A stretch of DNA of 64,000 bases from Oxytricha trifallax (GCA_000711775.1 ARYC01001133.1:62001-126000), one strand, 5' to 3'. Numbered from the stretch's first letter, positions 45,579 through 57,814 are shown. Translations and numbers: made by a program. Notes: generated by a model not told the origin, from the letters alone.

Positions 45579-45912
45579 ATGGATGACTAAAATGACGTTT
45601 CTGGCTATTTTAAGATCCAGGAATATAGTTTGCATAATTAGAATCATGTGTCGTTACTTCTTAATTATGATGCTTGTGATTACCTATCTTAGGAGAATCC
45701 AATAATAAATTATATCCTTGGTCTAAGACTGACTAGGAAGTTTGCCCTGGCTCATTTTTGAAGGTTGGAAAATACTCATCTTGTAGTAGCTGAGTCAAAT
45801 AGCAGAATCAATGGACAAATATAACAAAAGATATGACTGCTCGAAGACTTGTCAAAGATATAGGGGTTGGGATAAAACATAATTTTTAAAAAGATTTTAT
45901 TATAATAAATTA
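45579..45912 (+). CDS. Unknown coding segment cut by a GC-rich repeat
   Basis: From ATG 45579-45581: MDDQNDVSGYFKIQEYSLHN, LLLNYDACDYLSQENPIINY, LGLRLTRKFALAHF, TGA, RLENTHLVVAESNSRINGQI, TGA, LLEDLSKIQGLG. The same frame resumes after each TGA with ordinary composition. The segment runs into the third GC-rich repeat (45923). No family recognised. Confidence 0.5.
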
Positions 45913-45922
45913 ATAATATGGC

Positions 45923-46523
45923 ACTATTAAATTAGAAAGTTAATTGCTAGGTGAGGTACCAATCTCACTTAGGGCTTTATGGTAAAGCTTTCTACTACAC
46001 TAAGGCCTATCAAGGGCGTGTAGGAAATTGCAGGGCGCAACGCATTAGAGACTAGTCGGCGGGGTTTAATCTGTCAGCTAATCACTCCTCGAGTGGGCTG
46101 GATCCTAAGATTTCCCTGCATAGATGAGTCTAATGGCTTTATTTCATGTTCCTAGGTAATAGGAAGTAGGACGAAGGTACGCTCTGCCTTCAAAAGTGAG
46201 ACAATTAAAACCATAGAAGCCAACGAAAAGAATTTTTCTTCCACACCGGGTTAGGGTACTGGATCGGTAAGCGTTTTTGTCCAATTTCTGTCCTTTTAGT
46301 TGAATTCTCAAGCTCTGTTGTTCAGATTATGCTGGCAACATCTTGATTCAGGAGGAGACTAGGTAATTGCGAGACTGGTTTTTTCGGAGTTTTCTACTTC
46401 ATGACTGCCACGTCAACTCACTCAGATACGTCTACGTTAAGACTAAGATTAATTGTTTGATTTTAGTATTAAACAGTGATATGTTAAAATTTATCTGATG
46501 ATAATCAATTAACTAACTAAAAG
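45923..46523 (+). mobile_element. GC-rich interspersed repeat, copy 3 (SINE-like)
   Basis: 601 bp, flanked by ATAATATGGC (45913-45922 and 46524-46533). Same head (ATTAAATTAGAAAG) and body as copies 1 and 2, with an internal deletion relative to copy 1 around the CACAGCGAAAGG block. The tail differs from the other copies. No ORF. Confidence 0.78.
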
Positions 46524-46984
46524 ATAATATGGCTTTTAAATTATATAAATATAAACTTCTGACTAGAGTTTGGTCATTTTTATACTTCTCTTTAGATGTC
46601 ATATATGGAATATGAGATTTATTAAATATATTTTATATAATTTATGTCAGTTTAATATATTATTAAGTATACTTTTAGCTATAATTAATTTATCCCTTTA
46701 AAAATTTTAAGCTAAGATAAGATTTTTGAAATAAAAAATATGAATTAAACAATAATTTTTAAATTAATTATAACTTATTGTACTGAAAGCTTTTTATTAA
46801 TCACTATTTATTATTTTTCCTTAACTCATCTCTGCTTTATTATACTTTTTAACGATAATAATTTACAAGTTAGTTAATAGATTGGTTTGATTGAGGTAAA
46901 TTAGCTTATTATTATAAAGATTATACTTTTGTAGAAATACATTTTAATTGTTGAAAATTAAATATTAAAATTAAATTAATTAAT

Positions 46985-47320
46985 TATTTAATAAATTATT
47001 GGCAGCTAACTTTGTTAAAACCCTGACTATTTAGTAGTCATTCTATAGATATATTAAAATCAGCTGGACTTACTGCTATCGGTACCCCTCTATAGCAACC
47101 CCAGTGTGAAGATGCGTGAGAAAAGGAACTGTTTAAATGATTTTGATGTAAAATTAAAATCGATTTAGTTCATACTAAGTATGTGATAGAATCGATAATA
47201 GTAAAGTATAGGACTTGAATTCTCTATCGAACAAGTAAGAGTTGTCCAGGTTTCATGATAGTTAACAGCCATGAATTTAAGATTTTAATTAAATATTTTA
47301 TTTTTTCTCCAATTCAAATT
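46985..47320. mobile_element. Decayed palindromic MITE, family B copy 2
   Basis: Left half keeps GGCAGCTAACTTTGTTAAAA, ATCAGCTGGACTTACTG and GGTACCCCTCTATAGCA; the right half is weaker (ATTCTCTATCGAACAAGTAA, GGTTTCATGATAGTTAACAG). The arms no longer pair well. Edges approximate. Confidence 0.6.
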
Positions 47321-47657
47321 TATTCCTCTAATAATGATTATATTTGCAATACTAAAGCTTCGTAATAAATTTTATTTATATAAAAAGATAAGCAAAAGTT
47401 TAAGAATAGTTTTATATTTAATAGAAATTTAAAAATGTTATTTTCATTATTTCAAAACAAAATATTAAAATAACGACAAATGTACTAATGTTCAAAATGA
47501 AATAAATAAATAAGATATATTGCAATCTAAATGCATTTTGAAATGTTTTAGATAATAAAATTTTCTTTAAGTAAGAGATATTTCAAATATTAATCAATTA
47601 AGTAATAAAAAAGCTCATCAACATTGAAGTTTTAATGTACGCAATTATAAATATAAG

Positions 47658-47683
47658 ATATATATATATATATATATATATAT
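47658..47683. repeat. (AT)n microsatellite
   Basis: Uninterrupted TA/AT run. Confidence 0.85.
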
Positions 47684-48054
47684 GACTATTTAACTTGCTA
47701 ACTAAATAAAGAAAAAATTAAATTTACTTAAAGTAACAATTATTGAATTAGATAATTCTTGGCGAATAACAATATTTATAAATAAAATTAACTTTAAATT
47801 TATTATTTATAATAAAAGGTGATGTCTAAAATTCAAGGTATTAGTGTAACAATAAAAAAAATTAATTAATTAAAGTATAACATTTATAAATCTGATATGA
47901 GTTGATTTATAATAAATTGCTTAACATTATTAATATATTTTGTTCAAGAGAATTAACAAATTATAAAAAATATAAATTGCACGCAAGTCAACTTAAAAAT
48001 GACTGTTTAACTATAAGTGTCCTTTATCCTCTGAATTGGCAGATTTAACACAAT

Positions 48055-49190
48055 GCTGGATTTCTCAACTTCCCTGCTCGGGTATATCCCGACGATGAAA
48101 ATGGTATTTTGAACACTCCTAGCAGATACCGTACTAGGATTATATCGATAACAGAAAGCAAGATAAACATAAAAAGAAAGATGTGAGATAAAAATTCTTA
48201 GAAAATATGGGCAGAAGGAATACGCACTAAATCATGCTAAAATTGCATTTATGATCTTCTCTTGCGGATTACTAGAAGTCTATTGATAATTGTCGAAAGA
48301 TATCAATAACCAATTTTTAGTTCTATCTTCCCAGGTGTCCAAAGACAAAGGAATTGTAACTTATTCAAAGGAGAGAAAGACTAGTCAAACTAATAATATT
48401 TGGCACATCGGCTTCCCTATAAAATCGCGATTCTAAGATTACAATTTTACAATACATGAGAGGCCAAAATATCTTGTAAACCAGAGGTGACTCAGATGCA
48501 CCAATTTATCTTCCTTAATTAGATTGATTTTGAGACCTCTCCAGTTGAATCCGAATTGAAAACTTTAAGATGGGTGAGATAGAATTTTGAGTTTTGCCTA
48601 TGAATTTTATTAATTTCTTTAATAGAACTCTTCAAGGTCATCTGATAATTTGGTTTTCTGTGTATCTGCAGTCTCAGATTTAATTATTTAGTTGAATTAT
48701 AAGGAGATAAACCTCAAAAACCTTCAATAGTGTATCATATTTAATTACTGAATTTCTTATTTCCCACCGCTCGAGTACATCTCGATGGTGAAAATTGTAT
48801 TTTTAACAGGCCCAGCAGTTACCGAACTTTGACTATATCGATGACGAGGAGCAAGATTAGCACAATTCAAAATATGGGAGATAGTCGTTCTATAAAGTTA
48901 TGGATAGGAGGTTCGCGACCAAAATCATGCTAAAATTGGATTTTTGATTTTCTCTTCAGGTTTCCTCGAAGTCTATTTAGAATTGTCTCCAGCAAATACT
49001 GTACTCTTCAAGGACATTTGATAATTGTGGTTTCTGTGCAACTGCAGCCTTAGATTTGTATTATCAGCTGACTTATAAGGAGATGAACCTCTAGACCCTT
49101 AAACATAGTATTATATTTAAATACTGGATTTCAACTTCCCTGCTCGGGTATATCCCTACGATGAAAAGGATATTTATCTAATATTTTTAT
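48055..49190. repeat. Degenerate long tandem repeat (two units and a partial third)
   Basis: Unit starts recur at about 48055, 48756 and 49130: CTTCCCTGCTCGGGTATATC, TTCCCACCGCTCGAGTACAT, CTTCCCTGCTCGGGTATATC, each followed by CGATG(A/G)TGAAAA-like sequence. Shared blocks include ATCATGCTAAAATTG, the CGAAGTCTATT/AGAAGTCTATT block, and AACTCTTCAAGGTCATCTG with TATAAGGAGATAAACC. The first unit is ~700 bp, the second ~373 bp (internal deletion). No gene inside. Possibly the remnant of a germline satellite. Confidence 0.7.
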
Positions 49191-49689
49191 TGTCTTTTTT
49201 ATTCATATAGTACAATGATTTCCAAGTAAAAATTATTCATATAATATATTAGCTTTTTTATTTTTTGAAATAATTTTAAATCCATTTTTCACCATTTCTG
49301 TATCAAATAATATTATTTCTTTTTTACTTTTTTTATTTATTTATTAATTTTTATATTTATTATTACATTGTTTTATTTATATTTCAGAAAACTTTTATTA
49401 TTCATCTTTTTATTTTATATTTTTTAATTATCTTTAGTTTTTGATTATCATTTTAGTTTTTTTTAATAGTTTATAAACATAACAATTATTTAATTTATAT
49501 GTTATAAATAAAATTTAAAGCAAATATGGGATAATTAAAAAGTGAAAGAAATAAATTGTAATATATATTCATAGTTGCGACAATATTCATTAAATAATAA
49601 GACTTAAGATTAAAGCATTTAATCATTTCTCAGTTTTTGTTATTTATTTTTAAATCTCTCTAATCCTTCTTTGTTATTATAATTGGGGT

Positions 49690-49904
49690 TCATCTAGTTT
49701 TTGTTGTATTAGTAATTTTAACCACCACTACCTCAAAGTTTTGATTTCTTCTTTCTAAAGTATAGAAAATGTCTAAAATTCTGAGTCTTTCTTCTAAATA
49801 TAACAGAAATCGCTTTTAGTATTTTCTTTAAAAATTATGTCTTTCTTCTGCTATATTAGAGAATCTGTATAATTCATGAATTTTAATCAGAGAGATATTT
49901 AAAA
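49690..49904 (-). CDS. Unknown coding segment
   Basis: Minus-strand frame KIHELYRFSNIAEERHNF, KRFLLYLEERLRILDIFY, TLERRNQNFEVVVVKITN, TGA 49690-49692. Charged, helical, purine-rich coding strand, so more convincing than its length suggests. Begins after a TGA near 49907; no ATG in frame, so it is probably an internal segment. No family recognised. 49191-49689 is AT-rich with nothing seen. Confidence 0.45.
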
Positions 49905-50137
49905 ATTTTCAAACATATTTAAATCAGGAATAAAGAAGTAAAACAGAAATATTTATCTATACTATACTTAGTCACAAATACATGAATTTGGTATAGTTAA
50001 TATAGGGTTCAATTCCTTATAAAACCCGTTTTTTAGAGAATAATAAGAATATCTAGTAAATAAGTGAATATATAATTAAAAATGTTTATTAGAATTTTAA
50101 AATTCACTATATACTAATGATTTTACTCTTTTATTAA

Positions 50138-50561
50138 TAATATAGTATGAATACATTTATTTTGGGAAAATTATTAATAAATTAATTGTATATTTTAAAT
50201 TCGTGGCAGTTAGCTATCTGTAATCCTAGACAATTTGGTTCTCGTTCGGTAAAGAATATAAAATTAGCTGGACTTTTCTATTAATGGAACCCCTCTATCG
50301 CATCACTGGAGTAAGATAACTCAACTTTTATTTTGGGTGATTTGTTTAGTTGACTTAATCACCCAAAATAAAAGTTGAGTTATCTTACTCCAGTGATGCG
50401 ATAGAGGGGTTCCATTAATAGAAAAGTCCAGCTAATTTTATATTCTTTACCGAACGAGAACCAAATTGTCTAGGATTACAGATAGCTAACTGCCACGAAT
50501 TTAAAATATACAATTAATTTATTAATAATTTTCCCAAAATAAATGTATTCATACAATAATG
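50138..50561. mobile_element. Palindromic MITE, family B copy 3 (TTAA-flanked)
   Basis: 424 bp almost perfect palindrome: ATGAATACATTTATTTTGGG … TCGTGGCAGTTAGC … CCCCTCTATCGCATCACTGG, then back after a ~35 bp centre. TTAA at 50134-50137 and 50562-50565. Its arms match each other better than they match copy 1. Confidence 0.8.
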
Positions 50562-50995
50562 TTAATTTAATTAAAAATATTTAAAACCTTTTATTTGTAA
50601 TTATTCTTTTAGTTATGAAAATTTAATAATTAATAAAATATTATGAAGAGATTATAAATCTATATTTGCGATTAATAAGATTATCTCTCAGCTAATTGTA
50701 AATAACTTACAATTAATATAATTTATATTAAAAATGAAGAAGGACACTAAAAAATCTCGCATTATTTTTTATAATTTCATAAAGTTAACCTAAATTGTTA
50801 AGTCTTTATGTTAAAAATTGTATAATTAATATAGAATAACTTAATAGTTAAAAAATAGTAACTTAACTGATTTAAATTTAATATTTTATTAAGCGAGATT
50901 TCAAATTTATATAAAATAATGTGAAAAATAGGTAGAATAAAATTTCTAAAATGAATTACACAATCAAAATTATAGTGCATCTAACTGAATTATCT

Positions 50996-51415
50996 CTTCA
51001 TCATGTGTGAGAATTCGTCGAAAGGAATTTGACTATCTCCGTTGGCATCTCCTTATATGATAATTTCGTTTACATCTTCCTCTGAAATAGTCTTTCCGAA
51101 TCCAAGAATTTTATTTATTTCCTCAAATGAGATAAAGACACTGTTGGGTTGTCAAACATTCTCAATGCTTGTTGTAATATCTAATTGGTGCAGAGATATT
51201 TCTCATTCATAGAAGTAACGGCGAATTCAGAGCAGTCTATAAATCCACTGCCATCAATATCTGCACACTTAACATCTTTTCGATATCAATCTAATACATG
51301 TTCGTTCAGAAGATCAAATCGTAACCTTCAAGAATCAGCTCTAATGTAGTTGCCAAATCTTGCGCTATTAACTCCAAATGCAACAAAGACTACTTGAAAT
51401 ACCCAAACGCAAATC
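50996..51415 (-). CDS. Calcium-dependent protein kinase C-terminal EF-hand segment
   Basis: CDPKs carry four EF hands after the kinase. The minus strand shows a linker-like FGYFKQSLLHLELIAQDLAT, LELILEGYDLIF, QIDIEKMLS, the loop DIDGSGFIDCSEFAV (intact DxDGSGxIDxxEF), NQILQQALRMFD (family LxxAFRMFD), a degenerate third loop (DNPTVS), NKILGFGKTISEEDVNEI and DANGDSQIPFDEFSHMMKR, matching the family end D.NGDGxIxFxEFxxMM. Frame changes near 51120 and 51285 are needed. No kinase domain is nearby, so this is an isolated segment of a larger gene or a relic. Confidence 0.7.
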
Positions 51416-51450
51416 TCCAGCCAGCCCAAAGTATCCCAAATATTTTTGGT

Positions 51451-51678
51451 CTAACTAGAGATGGTCATTTGATTATTGAACCATTCAAGGCAGTTAGTGC
51501 TCTTTGCCAGACTTGAGATGTTGACGAGTGTAATGGTGTTAGAGTAAATGGCAAATACTTCTATGGCTCCACCCTCCTCTTCCAGAGCACCCATGCCTGC
51601 AAGTCGCCCCGCTAGTAGTATTGACTCAATGGCATCTCCACTGGAGTCCTCTGGTAGTGGCCGTGTAGTTCTCATCAC
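51451..51678 (-). CDS. GC-rich ORF, unknown (island 1)
   Basis: MMRTTRPLPEDSSGDAIESI … LAGMGALEEEGGAIEVFAIY … NCLEWFNNQMTISS, open also in the standard code. The DNA is much richer in G+C than its neighbours. Upstream (51740-51830) lies a box shared with the second GC-rich island at 63.9 kb. It abuts the CDPK segment and could be its upstream part in another frame, but no CDPK motif is seen in it. Confidence 0.45.
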   Translation of the reverse strand: MMRTTRPLPEDSSGDAIESILLAGRLAGMGALEEEGGAIEVFAIYSNTITLVNISSLAKSTNCLEWFNNQMTISS

Positions 51679-51744
51679 CTAAGATTTGATTAGTTTCGAA
51701 GATGGGCTGCCATATGTAGCTGTTAGTAATAGCAATTAATCAGG

Positions 51745-51830
51745 AATAAAATTTAACTTAATCAGCTCATTAAATTTGGTATCTTTTTAATTTCTGAAGG
51801 CCCACCTATATATTTATAGTGTTTATGATT
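51745..51830 (-). promoter_or_regulatory. Shared upstream box, island 1
   Basis: Reading minus: TATATAGGTGGGCCTTCAGA, then AATTAAAAAGATACCAAAT and TTTTATTCCTGA before the ORF. The same order of elements occurs at 63800-63905. TATA-like start and position suggest a promoter (inference). Confidence 0.4.
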
Positions 51831-52386
51831 AATAAATGAGGATTTTTCCCAAGAAAAATAAGAAGCAATAGATCATTATCTAGAATTAACTGTTAATAAG
51901 AGATAGATATATTTGGAAAGTTATTCGATAATACTAAGTTTTAATTAATCATGAGATAAATATTAAAATCTTATGTGAAAAATGTTGAATTTAATCGATT
52001 TACTTAAATTAAATTATTTTATATTTACAGATAAAACGGTATACACTTGAATTGTTGATAAATTTAATTTTATAACTTAAAGATGACTAAAAAGAAATAA
52101 AAATGAAGACACACTCATTTGAAGAAGCTCATTATAAGCATAATTGAAACTATTATTGAATTTATAAAAAACAATATTATTTAAAATTATTAGTCACTTT
52201 GTATAAATATAAAAATATAAAGTAGAGATTGGTGAATATGTGTATAATATAAATATAATATTATGATGATAATATAATATTTGTTTTTATTAATATGTCT
52301 CTCATATCCTTTGGGTCACATGCATAATTTATGCATTATTGAGGAGGTGGTAGTCATAGCATTAAGAAAAAATAAAATATTTTGTA

Positions 52387-52648
52387 AAACCCCATAGATC
52401 AATTAAGAAACGAAGATTGGAGTTAAAAACAATAAGGTTAAGAATTAATTATAATTGGCGTATAATTATAATGTTTGGGCTAATTATTTAAAAAATTGGC
52501 TCAAATAATTGTCTCTTTAAAATAATCAAATCAAGGTGTGTAAATTTGAATTTACCATAATTATATTTAATTTCAGGAAATAAAAATTAATTCATAATCT
52601 TATTGTTCTCAACTCCGATCCTCGCTTCTTAATTTATCTATGGGGTTT
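52387..52648. mobile_element. Inverted-repeat element, family C (MITE-like)
   Basis: About 65 bp imperfect terminal inverted repeats: AAACCCCATAGATCAATTAA … CGAAGATTGGAGTT … on the left, returning on the right as … AACTCCGATCCTCGCTTCTT … CTATGGGGTTT. AT-rich centre, no ORF. No second copy seen and no clear target duplication. Confidence 0.65.
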
Positions 52649-52796
52649 ATATAATAATATAATAACTTTTTGTTATTTGAAGCCAAAATTCAACTAATTT
52701 TAATGTATAAAATATTTGCAATAATTTTTTGAAAAAATTTAAATTATATGATTTTTTGCCCCCAAAAATGTCTAATTTGGCATCGGTTTTCACTGT

Positions 52797-53042
52797 TCAT
52801 CGATGGAATCGCATAATTTTTGTCATTTTTGAAAAATTTTAAACTGCTCTCTGGAACTTCTCGACAAACCACTCTTTTAAATAAGCCATTTAAATCGATT
52901 TTTGGACATGTGATGACCACGAACGAGGCCCTAGAAGATTTGCTTTTTTACTCAATTCATTGTTTTCATAGGCTTAAAGAGCCCGCACAGGAAATGAAAA
53001 CACCGTTCTCTCCTTATCCCCGCTATTCAGAATCAAAATCAT
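52797..53042 (-). CDS. Small unknown protein (81 codons)
   Basis: ATG 53040-53042: MILILNSGDKERTVFSFPVR, ALQAYENNELSKKANLLGPR, SWSSHVQKSIQMAYLKEWFV, EKFQRAVQNFSKMTKIMRFH, TGA 52797-52799. Balanced composition and only two UAA codons. The frame extends a few codons upstream of the ATG, so it may be part of a longer gene. No family recognised. Confidence 0.45.
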
Positions 53043-54075
53043 AGGTTTCTCGGTAAATCGAAATCAAAATTGAAAAGAATAAAATGATTCGCGAGATAAC
53101 TTTTGGAAAGATCATTGCAATTTCACTATAAAAGTAATTTTCTTATAAAGTAAGCTTTACAATTTTATGTTAATTTGATCTATTAAGATTTTAGTTCATC
53201 CTAGCTTTTAATTTAACTTAATTGCTGCCAGAGTGAAAATATTTTAAATAAATATAGAAATAATATATATTATTATAATATATAGGTCAAACTGAAGCAT
53301 ATTTAGCTTTAAACTTGTTAACCTAATCTTACCATCCTTCTTTTTTCTGATTTTTTTTATATTTTCTAACATATATCATTAGAGAAATGAGAGTATTAAT
53401 TTACAAATTTTTTTCATTTAAAGGTGATAATGGAGAATTGCTTTTCCTTTAAGTATAACCTACATATTAATTCTTTGGCACAAGAAGCCTTCTTAATTTA
53501 TTTAAAGATGCTTTATATTACATTATCTTATAAATTATAAAAGAATCTTGGCAAAAAAACAAGTAAAGCAATTAATCTTACACTTATGAATTGATATTAC
53601 TGTTTGACTGCTAATGTGCTTCATTTAATTATTGTTATATTCTAGAATATATAAAATGTTCTTTTATGATTCAAGTCTCTGCCGTTACTATCTTTTTCAG
53701 TTAATTTATCTATTCCTTTTCCTAATAACATCATGTAAATTATTAAACAAATTAAATTAGATAAATACACTTTAAATCATTTCAAATTGTAATAAATTCT
53801 TGCTAATTTACCTGATTGTCATTGTTATCTATCTCATCAAGATTACCTTTCTCTTGCTTCTTTATTTCATTCAGTATCTCAATCATTTGAAATATTAGCT
53901 AAGTCATTCACTAACTTTAGTCATTTGCGCCTAGATACAACAATAACTTATACGAAATTTGAATTGCACAAAGAAATAATGTTCCTGCTTATTTATGATT
54001 TAGTGATGATAATCATTAGTAAATGATAAGTTGAAATGTAGAAATTTTCATATTTCATATTAATAAATAGGCTAA

Positions 54076-54256
54076 ATGTATATCAAAGAGTCAATAGGAA
54101 ATTAAAGATATAAGAAGAAAATCAAATGAAACCGAAGAAGATATTAAAAACGACTAAGAAGATCAGTCTGAACATGAGGAAGAAGAAGCTGATATTAAAA
54201 AGACATTTAAACTTGATTATTTATTAAAATTTATAATATTGCAAAAAAATAGATGA
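54076..54256 (+). CDS. Acidic coding segment, unknown
   Basis: ISKSQQEIKDIRRKSNETEE, DIKNDQEDQSEHEEEEADIK, KTFKLDYLLKF; TGA 54254-54256. Strongly charged and purine-rich, unlike its surroundings. No ATG in frame nearby; probably an internal segment. 53043-54075 is AT-rich. Confidence 0.45.
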
Positions 54257-54412
54257 AGTGAAGAATTAATAATACAAATTTAACTAAGTTATATAATTAA
54301 TTTAATTATTTTATTAACATGATGATCAATACTGCTTGAACTTTTAACCAACAAGAACAAATATCACGATAGTTCATGTTTCTCAAGAAGTTGAATTCAA
54401 ATATTATAATTA

Positions 54413-54658
54413 TCTTTGAATTGGCACTTAGGTTTTAAGAGTGAGATGTTGTTTGCTAGTACAACAACTAAAGATAACTGTCCACTGAATTATGTAATGT
54501 TCTTTTTAAATGAGCATTCCACTGAATGAGGCAATGCAACACCAGCCAAAGATCAATTCGCCAATACTGATATGAATAACTACAGCTGGATGCTAAAGAC
54601 GACACATGTATCAATAGTTAAGATAAAAATCATGTGCATTATATTAAATGACAGTTGA
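54413..54658 (+). CDS. Coding segment, unknown
   Basis: SLNWHLGFKSEMLFASTTTK, DNCPLNYVMFFLNEHSTE, TGA (54527-54529), GNATPAKDQFANTDMNNYSW, MLKTTHVSIV; TGA 54656-54658. Thr/Ser/Asn-rich with Cys, perhaps extracellular. The frame continues smoothly across the first TGA. A further small piece near 55074-55110 (ECYDDQFGSETQNSM after TTACAG) may belong to it. Confidence 0.45.
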
Positions 54659-56491
54659 AGGAGATTCTAACTTTTCAATAGAAATTCAAATTAATGAAGA
54701 ATTAGTGTAATTAATTAATTTATATAAAAATAAGTGTTAATTAAATATAGAATGCTAAATTATAAAATTACTTAATTAGAAAATATGGCATCATCATACA
54801 TAATATAAGTAAAATATAGTCTCTTAAATTTATAAAATATGGAGAATGTCTAGTTATGAAAAGAAGAAGTCAGAATCAAAAATATAGTATAAAAATAGCT
54901 TAATTGTTTTCAAATTATTTTGATTGTTATTTAACAATTTAGGAATATGATCTTATTTACACTAATATATTATTTTTGTGGTATTATTATATCAATTTGC
55001 ATATTTCATTTTCACTATAAGTACTGGATTCAAAAAATCAAAAATTAATTATGATTATATATTTACAGAGTGCTATGATGACCAGTTTGGGTCAGAAACA
55101 TAGAATTCAATGTTAATTTTGATATTTAATTTTCTTTGATTTAAATCTAACTTCAACAGTTTCATTTAAAACTTACCATAAATATCCTTATATCACTCTC
55201 TTTTGTCTTGCATACTTTTCTTTTTGTCCCTTAAATAGAACATCTTGTTGACATTTTCTCTCAGATATTAATACATTCTTTCTTTTATAAAAAGCATACA
55301 TTAAAATTGTAAATAACAGTAAATGCCTCGACTGTATTTTAATTAATAAGCTATTTGTAAAATAATCATTAAACCAATTAGAAGACTGAAGTATGATGTA
55401 ACATATTAAGGTGGCAGATACTAACTATATTTTTATATTAAACTGAATATCTGCCTATTCTTATTAATCAAGGATTCAACTGAAAATTAAATTTTCAGAA
55501 TTTAATTTTATAATAGCATAAACAGCCTTCTTCATTAAACCTTAATCATTTTAAAATGAAATCAATTACTATATATAATATAATATATATAAATATATAT
55601 AATATTATATATATAATATATATATATATTCATTCATAAACTGTTCCTTTGGTTTAATAAAACTTACGAAAGCTTAATTTTACCGAGTTTTTGACAATTA
55701 TTATTTTATTATATTTCCATGTATTCTTTCAGTTTCATATATTTATCAGGAATTAATATAGTATTAACTTTGATTTAAATTGTAATTTAAACTATCATTA
55801 ACTAAATAAAAGTGGGTTGAAGATTGCTCAATAATTAATACATTGTCTTTTTATGGATAACTTTCAAGCAAATTCTGTATTAGAAAAAGATAAACTATTT
55901 AATATTGTCAAACTTATAGAGAAAAAAGTGGAATGCTACTTTTGTTATTGGAGCATATAGTAAAATATGCTCTATTATCTCAGGTTTATTGACAATTGTC
56001 TGAATCAGATTTTAGCGCAATCATTTTATCACTTTACAAAGATTTTGACGATGTCTTCTGGTTGAGTTGTCCCCATAATATTATCCCCTTGATTCGCTTG
56101 CAGAATAATAGATTTGAATTATCTATAATTTATTGTTGATAGGGTTGCAATAATTAATTATGACTATGGCGATCTATAATAAATTTGTTTTTATACAAAA
56201 ATGGATAGTAGTGTATAGGATCTTTTGATAAAACTAGAAATAGATAACATATTAATAAATTGTAAGCTCAGAATAGGTTCCCAGCTATTTGATGTTTAGG
56301 TAAATGCAGAGAATAAACATTAAATAAACAAATACCAACATCTAATGCTCTAACTCAGGAATCGTTTATTTAAATAATAATAAAATCACATTGGTGTATC
56401 TGGGGCCCCTGATCTAGTATATATGTTAATATATAAAGGACAAGCCTTTTTAAGTTATATGTGTGAAAAATCAATATGGACATTATCTTAT
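54659..56491. other. AT-rich DNA with (AT)-palindromic tract
   Basis: No gene recognised apart from the small piece near 55074. 55570-55632 is a long TATATA-type tract able to fold on itself. Confidence 0.55.
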
Positions 56492-57814
56492 TCACTTAAA
56501 CAAGTTATATTTTTTATCAATTTTGTGGAATAATTTCTTTTTCTTTCTGTGTTCTTGACTATGTCTTTGTTTGAAACCAGAGATTGAATAGATTGCTTCA
56601 TGATGTTGACCAATGAGCTGTTATTCTGGTACACTTTGTGAAAGTGTGTAGGTAAGAAGCGCTCTTTAAAGAATACTTCTTAACTAAAACTCAGCTTAGA
56701 ATTAGAAGCTGAGTTGATGGATTAACTAAATTTCCCATTGTTCAAAGGGTGGATCTGTATTAATTTTTATAGTGTCAATTAATCTCTGGAATAGTTTGAA
56801 TATTATCTCATTTGGATTGAACTCTTGGAATTTACTGAGCAGAAGTTTAGTCAATACTTCTTTTGTCCTGAGTAATATTTCTAGTTTAATGTTGACTAAC
56901 TTGTCTTTACTTTTTAATATTGTCTTTGGTTCTATTGAAGAGATTATCAAATTCTTGCCAGATTCTTATGGATAGTTAAATCGTAACTTATTGGTTGTGA
57001 CCCTATTTAGTACCCCTAGTTAAGACATATCAAATTGCTGACTATTGCCTAATTGTGATCCCATTGGCAATTTTTTTCTTCTTTTTGAACATTAGTTTCC
57101 TCTTACAAGAATTAGGATATGGCTCCTGGTCACTTCTTTAGGAATCTGGTTGGTTTCTTTTATTTGTATTGAAGTAGTTTGGCTTCCTAGGAGGTTGAGA
57201 AGGATTTTGTTTAAAAGTTTATTCCTAAAATTCAATTGTAATTTTTGGAGGTTTATTCTTTCCTATTTAGTAGCGATGTTTGGTTTAGAAATCTCTAGAT
57301 GTATAAAGGAACTTATTTTGATCAGTAATTATATTCTTTCTATTAAGTTTGGGATGATATCTCTTTGGTGAAATTCTTTCTTTACTCTGAACCTATTATT
57401 TTTGATTTGGTTTTGGTATATCTTATTAGTAGACAAGAGTATTAAAAAGATTTTAAGAAGGTCTCTTTATTTTAGAAAGAGTTAGGTTTAACTGTAGTTG
57501 GTAGTTGGGTTGGGACTTGCCAATCTTGTCCGTTCATTTAAATAATGCATATTAAAACTCTTGTGTAAAAGATTTTTCCTAAATTTTAAAATTTCAGAGT
57601 AAAAATTATATATATTAACATATTTTAATCTGGTTATTATTGTAATGGTAGAATAGGAGTTCATCGAAACATTAAATTGGTCGCAGATTGTGTCAAATAA
57701 GTATATATTAAATGTGAAGAAAAATTGAGAAATAAAATATAATATTTTAACAATCAAATTACTCATAAAAGCATCATTAAACAATAATAAACTTAAGTTA
57801 TAACGTGTTTCCAT
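56492..57814 (-). CDS. Possible 440-codon protein, unknown
   Basis: With UAR=Gln the minus strand is open from ATG 57812-57814 (METRYNLSLLLFNDAFMSNL) to TGA 56492-56494. A hydrophobic N-terminal stretch (VKILYFISQFFFTFNIYLF) looks like a membrane segment; the rest is Lys/Gln/Leu-rich (IISSIEPKTILKSKDKLVNI; LLRTKEVLTKLLLSKFQEFN; FKLFQRLIDTIKINTDPPFE), ending in a basic tail. Runs of this length are uncommon but not impossible by chance in such DNA. No homology seen; it may be a germline-limited gene. Confidence 0.4.

Noticed and set aside
55570-55632. AT tract as a replication origin
   Set aside because: Only base composition supports it; several similar tracts occur.
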